From Candidatus Cloacimonadota bacterium (lineage in GTDB: Bacteria > Cloacimonadota > Cloacimonadia > Cloacimonadales > Cloacimonadaceae): a DNA stretch of 18,283 bases. Shown here in pieces: positions 14,324-18,283 of the stretch. The stretch is from positions 1 through 18,283 of the forward strand of contig JALNWR010000027.1 of assembly GCA_023230795.1 (NCBI GenBank). The letters run 5' to 3'. Each line of letters opens with the position of its first letter. The first letter of the stretch is position 1. A program made the position numbers and the translations under genes. The notes beneath the pieces were generated by a model. The model saw nothing but the letters and a program-made list of their open reading frames with translations, was not told the DNA's origin and searched no databases.

Positions 14324-16473
14324 CTTCTTCCTCCCTGAATATACTGCTGGTCAAGCGCTGCCTGATGGGCTGCCCTGCTTCTGGGATATTCATTCTGCAG
14401 AGTAAGATAATACTGCTTAAAATCCGGATTGGAGCGTGCAAATCTCAATCTTGCTTTGAGGAGCAAGCTTGCGGGATGGTAACGGTCAAATTGGGACAAA
14501 TTGAGATTCAGGTATTCTTCAGCCAGGGTATATTCTTTTTCCTGATACAATCTATAGGCAAGCCACCATCTGGTGAGAGGCAAAAGGTTACTGTCGGGAT
14601 ACTGATTGATCAGATTATATCCGATAAAGCGGTACTCCATCATGTTCCCCTGCTGAATAGCTTCCATAAAGGATTCGAAAGTTCTGGCAAACTCCGTATC
14701 CTGCTTCAGCTCTTCCTGGTCTGGAGTAGGAAGATTGGCCGGCAGAATATCGGGCAATTGCCTGAAGCCGTAGGTTTCGCTCTGAACTTCCTCTTGGACT
14801 GGTCTTTCTTTTGCCGAAGGTCTTCTACGAGAGGCTATGGGCTGTGGTCTTTGTTGTATGACGGACTCTCTGGCGATAAACTCTTCCCAATCGATTTGAG
14901 AGAATACAAAGTCCATTTCAAAAATCCAGATAATCTGATTCCTGATCTTGGAGTGAGTCACCCGCCTGATGCAGCCATCGGGCAGGCCTTCTGCCAGGCG
15001 GCTCACATGTTCCCGTTTGGCCGTGATGCCGGATATGGCAATGCGGTCTTCATGTTGCCTCATATTTGTAATCCAGCTTTGAGGATAGCGTGCAAAAACG
15101 GTATTGATCTGATCAAGGGTCTCGGTCCACCGGTTTTTACCCTTCAGCAGGGTATTCAGCTTTTCCAGGCCTTGTTTACTGCGGTTGATTTCTTCAGTTA
15201 AGGTTTCGATGATGGCATTTTCTGCTTTCAGCCGGTTTAGCTGGAAGGTCAAGTCTGTATTTTCCTGCTGGATTTGGCGCAGCTTTTGGTTTTTTCCCAT
15301 GAAATTTGTGGTAGTATATAGCACCAGGCCAAAGATGAGCGTAAGCACAATAAAGCCATGCCAGACCATTCTCAGTTCTTTTTGATTGTCCAGCACTCTA
15401 TGAGGCAGAAAGTTGCATTTGCCAAATACCTGATTGTCCATATTTAGCGTTTTGTAAGCCAAAGCCAGAGCCAGAGCGTAAGGAGCCAGCAGCTGATCTT
15501 TCTCCTCGTTTCCATCCTGGCGTTGAGCCACGGTTAGATAGGGAAAACTGAGCAGCCTGGCATTCATAGATACGTTTTGGAAGTTGATATAGTTTATCAA
15601 TTGTTGATTTGCCAGATCACCTGCCAGCACGATGCTTTCTGCTTCGCCCACCTGAGCGCTGTCCAGGGCTAAAGCTATCTTGGAAAAGATTACATCGTTA
15701 TCAGGATAGTCCTGATTGATATGGATAGGCAAGGTCATGAACCATTCCCCATCCTGAAATACGAAAATCTTGCGGTATTCCCGGCCCAGATAGGCAAAAA
15801 GACTTATACCCCCATTTTCCATAGCCCCTGAAAACCGGTAATAGTCCGTAAGCACCAGATCATTGGCATCGGCAAGCTGATAGTATAGCTTGACATTGGC
15901 CTCTTTGGCATATTCCTGCAGGGAATCAAGCAGGAGATTCGGTCCGGTATGCAGCCAGTGTCTGGTTTCACCTTCACTTTTTACCACACAGGAATGCCAG
16001 TATCCGGCTTTGATCTGGCTGCGGCTGAGCAGGTTTTTCCGAAAAGCCTTGAGGTCTTTTTTGCTGATCAGCCCTGGCTTGTCTTTCTGGATGTGTTCTT
16101 CGTGCACATTTAGCGCTATTACGCCTTGATGCAAGGGGAATTTGGCATAGACCTTGGTGGTAGGGCTTACTTCCATGCGGCTGCCGCTATGGATCGCGTC
16201 GCCATTTTGCGGAGCCTCACCACCCCCTTCGTTCAGAGAAATGGACATATTCATATCCAGATCGCTGGCATCTAAATAAGATTCCTCCAGTGGAACAAAC
16301 CCGGATTCGGCTACAGTACCATTTGCCTGAGCTTCTTTGTACCAATCTCTCTCCAGGGAGAGGCTTTCCACTCCCAGCAGATAGGTTTCAGTACCATCTC
16401 TTCGCAGATGGACTATGCGGATGATCTGTCCATCCTGGTAGATTCCAAATACTTCTTTGGGGGCTTTTTTCAT
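14320..16473 (-). CDS. PilM-PilN-TPR fusion, type IV pilus alignment protein
   Basis: This 717-residue protein joins three parts. Residues 1-345 follow the PilM (FtsA/actin-like) plan: a first strand pair 'FGIYQDGQIIRIVHL' (9-23), 'GGISLFAYLGREYRKIFVFQ' (221-240), 'ESIVLAGDLAN' (279-289) and a closing helix 'PYALALALAY'. Residues about 350-525 look like PilN: the PilM-docking 'CNFLPHR' (353-359, usually INLLP), a membrane helix (370-388), a coiled coil (394-445) and a periplasmic alpha/beta domain. A basic, Pro-rich linker (540-562) leads to a helical TPR-like repeat region (about 592-710). PilM and PilN are separate genes in most bacteria. The actin-like part lacks the usual phosphate-binding Asp and Gly residues. 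The gene lies between the PilT ATPase and the PilO/PilP-like gene, as expected. The TPR call is by pattern. Confidence 0.75.
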   Translation of the reverse strand: MKKAPKEVFGIYQDGQIIRIVHLRRDGTETYLLGVESLSLERDWYKEAQANGTVAESGFVPLEESYLDASDLDMNMSISLNEGGGEAPQNGDAIHSGSRMEVSPTTKVYAKFPLHQGVIALNVHEEHIQKDKPGLISKKDLKAFRKNLLSRSQIKAGYWHSCVVKSEGETRHWLHTGPNLLLDSLQEYAKEANVKLYYQLADANDLVLTDYYRFSGAMENGGISLFAYLGREYRKIFVFQDGEWFMTLPIHINQDYPDNDVIFSKIALALDSAQVGEAESIVLAGDLANQQLINYINFQNVSMNARLLSFPYLTVAQRQDGNEEKDQLLAPYALALALAYKTLNMDNQVFGKCNFLPHRVLDNQKELRMVWHGFIVLTLIFGLVLYTTTNFMGKNQKLRQIQQENTDLTFQLNRLKAENAIIETLTEEINRSKQGLEKLNTLLKGKNRWTETLDQINTVFARYPQSWITNMRQHEDRIAISGITAKREHVSRLAEGLPDGCIRRVTHSKIRNQIIWIFEMDFVFSQIDWEEFIARESVIQQRPQPIASRRRPSAKERPVQEEVQSETYGFRQLPDILPANLPTPDQEELKQDTEFARTFESFMEAIQQGNMMEYRFIGYNLINQYPDSNLLPLTRWWLAYRLYQEKEYTLAEEYLNLNLSQFDRYHPASLLLKARLRFARSNPDFKQYYLTLQNEYPRSRAAHQAALDQQYIQGGRR

Positions 16474-16491
16474 CGAGTAATCCTATTTATA

Positions 16492-17700
16492 TTACAGCAT
16501 GGTTAAAAGCTGCTGCATCCGTTTTTTGTTGTTCGCAAAGTTCATTGCAGTTTGCTGACTAATCACGCCTTTTTGATAAAGCACTTTCAAATCCTGTTCC
16601 AGCGCACACATCCCCGTCTTTCTGCCTTCCACCATCATTTGATAGATTTCTCCGATGTTTTTGTTACGAATAGCAGCCTGCACGCTATGATCTACAGAGA
16701 GTATCTCCTTGGCTAGGGCAAGTTTGCCGTCCACAGTGGGCACCAATTTCTGACTCATGCACACCGTGAGCACATCGGCCAGACGGTTACGCACCCGCTC
16801 CTGCGAATCCGGAGGAAACTCAGCCACTATCCTGTGGATACTGTCTATTGCCGAGCTGGTATGCAGAGTCGTGAAAGCTTTATGACCGCTATCGGTTATT
16901 TCCAGCACGGTGGCAATGGTCTGCGGGTCTCGCATTTCTCCTACCACAATGATATCCGGGTCCTGTCTCAGGGCTTCAATAGCCCCGTGTTCAAAGCTGA
17001 GTACATCCACGCCTACTTCGCGATGGCGCACCAGGCACTTCTTGGAATGATGCACATATTCGATGGGAGAGTCAATAGAGACGATATGACCCTCATTTTG
17101 CCGGTTGTTCATATCTATCACAGCGTTGAGGGTGGTGGATTTGCCGCTGCCGGTAATGCCGGTGATCAGCACCAGTCCGGTCTTCTCATATTTCAGATTC
17201 ATGCGGTTTGCCACTACATCTGGAATGCCGAGTTCATCCATCTGCAATATGTAATCGTTGATGCTGCGGAAATTTGCGCCCAGGGCATTTTGGTCAAAAA
17301 ATGCGGTTCCGCGGAATCTGACATCGCTGCCATCAATCTGGAAAGACAGCGGAAAATCCAGGCTCTTTTGCATAAACAGACGCTGTCTTTGGATGGGCGA
17401 AAGCCAGGAAAGGATGATGGCATTGGTATCTACCAGCGAATACGTCCCCAGTTCTTTCACCGGACTCTTGTTACCATAGACCCGCATCCAGATTTCTCCA
17501 GCACAGCCCGGGCCTCCGATATCCACATCTGAAGCTCCTGTCTCGCGGGCTTTACGCAGGATATATTTGAGTATATCCTGACTTTCAGTTTCCCGTTCGG
17601 CATGGTGGGTGAGCCACTGACTGATAATTTCGCAACGTTCTACGCCCTGATAGTTATTCGGAATCTCCCGGCTCAGGGCCTCAGAAAAGCTTAATCTCAT
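16492..17700 (-). CDS. pilT: PilT-type secretion/retraction ATPase
   Basis: This hexameric cytoplasmic ATPase probably powers pilus retraction. It has 402 residues. An N-terminal PAS-like domain begins near residue 42 ('ILKYILRKARETGASDVDI'). Next come Walker A 'GITGSGKST' (180-188, K187), the Asp box with E214 ('SIDSPIEYVHH'), Walker B 'DPDIIVVGEMRD' (247-258, E255) and the His box 'TTLHTSSAIDSIHRI' (277-291). 'AAIRNKNIGEIYQMM' (342-356) corresponds to the AIRNLIRE motif needed for retraction, though changed at several positions. The ending 'GMCALEQDLKVLYQKGVIS' is typical of PilT and not of PilB. The N-terminus is about 40 residues longer than in ordinary PilT. The 18-base gap to the PilM-PilN-TPR gene indicates one operon. 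Confidence 0.92.
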   Translation of the reverse strand: MRLSFSEALSREIPNNYQGVERCEIISQWLTHHAERETESQDILKYILRKARETGASDVDIGGPGCAGEIWMRVYGNKSPVKELGTYSLVDTNAIILSWLSPIQRQRLFMQKSLDFPLSFQIDGSDVRFRGTAFFDQNALGANFRSINDYILQMDELGIPDVVANRMNLKYEKTGLVLITGITGSGKSTTLNAVIDMNNRQNEGHIVSIDSPIEYVHHSKKCLVRHREVGVDVLSFEHGAIEALRQDPDIIVVGEMRDPQTIATVLEITDSGHKAFTTLHTSSAIDSIHRIVAEFPPDSQERVRNRLADVLTVCMSQKLVPTVDGKLALAKEILSVDHSVQAAIRNKNIGEIYQMMVEGRKTGMCALEQDLKVLYQKGVISQQTAMNFANNKKRMQQLLTML

Positions 17701-17711
17701 GATTGTATATC

Positions 17712-18283
17712 CTATCTCACATCATCGGCTTGATTGTTTCTGCTGAGCAGTCCCAATCTTACGATGCTGCGCCGCCATTTCACGTTCATACATTGGATCA
17801 AATTGATCATAAAACGATCGGTAAGTCCTTTGTCATTATAGGTAAAGAATTCGATCAGACGTTTACGGGGAAAGTATCGGATCGCAGAATTGCTATGAGC
17901 TCGCAGTGAAGTGAAAAGCGCCCCGGGGCTGATAAAAGTTTCTTCTCCCCAGATATCACCTGCCTTGAGGCTATCCACCAAGTCTGTGTTGTAAAAGACA
18001 TTCAGATATCCCCGCTCTACAAAGATCATGGAACCATCTTCTTTATCCATGGGGATGAAATCTCCGGCATTGTATTCTTTCACCATACCCATACTCTTGA
18101 ATTGCAAGACCTGATCTGTGCTGAATCCTCTTAGCAAGATCAGCTCCGGCTGTTTATCAGATTCCGGCTGCTCTTCCATCGCAAGGGGAGGTTTATCCGA
18201 GCTCAATCCATGTTTCTGCGCTAATCCGGCTTCCACTGCCCTGATCAATTCATCCGGCTGTATGGGCTTGGCCAGATACATAA
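17712..18283 (-). CDS. Receiver / cyclic-nucleotide-binding-fold protein, cut by right edge
   Basis: Only the C-terminal part is in the window. The first visible residues 'YLAKPIQPDELIRAVEAGL' are the end of a response-regulator receiver domain: the conserved Lys-Pro and the last helix. The ATG at 18281 is therefore internal and not the start. A flexible acidic linker (about 25-45 of the visible part) leads to a cNMP-binding fold (about 55-150) with 'GDIWGEETFI' and 'SLRAHSNSAIRYF', which resemble the phosphate-binding cassette, including its Glu and Arg. No DNA-binding helix-turn-helix follows, so this is not a CRP-type regulator. It lies 11 bases ahead of the PilT gene and probably heads or continues the pilus operon. 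The effector ligand is unknown. Confidence 0.82.
   Translation of the reverse strand, partial: MYLAKPIQPDELIRAVEAGLAQKHGLSSDKPPLAMEEQPESDKQPELILLRGFSTDQVLQFKSMGMVKEYNAGDFIPMDKEDGSMIFVERGYLNVFYNTDLVDSLKAGDIWGEETFISPGALFTSLRAHSNSAIRYFPRKRLIEFFTYNDKGLTDRFMINLIQCMNVKWRRSIVRLGLLSRNNQADDVR

Noticed and set aside
14308..15201. 297-residue plus-strand frame opposite the PilM-PilN-TPR gene
   Set aside because: The minus-strand frame gives the PilN-like and TPR-like parts with coupled start and stop. The plus frame has no domain or ribosome binding site.
17712..18281. Complete 189-residue protein starting at the ATG at 18281
   Set aside because: The first residues are the end of a receiver domain with its conserved Lys-Pro, so the gene must continue beyond the window and this ATG is internal.

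Overview
The window looks like a chromosomal segment of a Gram-negative (diderm), moderate-GC bacterium. It carries a secretin and an outer-membrane beta-barrel protein, and its gene content and composition resemble Cloacimonadota or a neighbouring FCB-group lineage. That placement is an inference from protein style; no rRNA or other marker in the window settles it.

Region 1 (about 1-2150, + strand) is accessory DNA. A small HARE-type winged-helix protein, open at the left edge, lies four bases ahead of a DDE transposase with a textbook IS4-type Y-R-E-K signature. Downstream are two identical 35-base units, each a palindromic hairpin plus a conserved tail, and a third copy of the tail alone. 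A doubtful 70-residue ORF follows.

Region 2 (2176-9714, + strand) starts with a signal-peptide-bearing, DUF3078-like outer-membrane protein. It continues with the classic fatty-acid cluster rpmF-plsX-fabH-fabD-fabG-acpP-fabF-rnc. Together these genes encode ribosomal protein L32, the acyl-ACP:phosphate acyltransferase that starts phospholipid synthesis, initiation and elongation enzymes of type II fatty-acid synthesis, acyl carrier protein and RNase III. Two strong hairpins lie inside the cluster: a perfect 16-bp stem between acpP and fabF, and a 14-bp stem covering the likely ribosome binding site of rnc.

Region 3 (9727-18283, - strand) is a tightly packed operon converging on rnc with only 12 bases between the stop codons. 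In transcription order it encodes a receiver/cyclic-nucleotide-binding-fold protein (cut by the right edge), a PilT-type ATPase, a PilM-PilN-TPR fusion, a PilO-PilP-like fusion, a short PilQ-type secretin and a hybrid sensor histidine kinase. The type IV pilus alignment complex, normally four proteins (PilM, N, O, P), appears here as two polypeptides. The PilM part lacks the usual nucleotide-binding residues. The signalling genes at both ends suggest that pilus dynamics are tied to a phosphorelay. This compact, signal-bracketed pilus module is the most unusual thing in the window. No pilin, PilB or PilC is present, so those would have to be encoded elsewhere.
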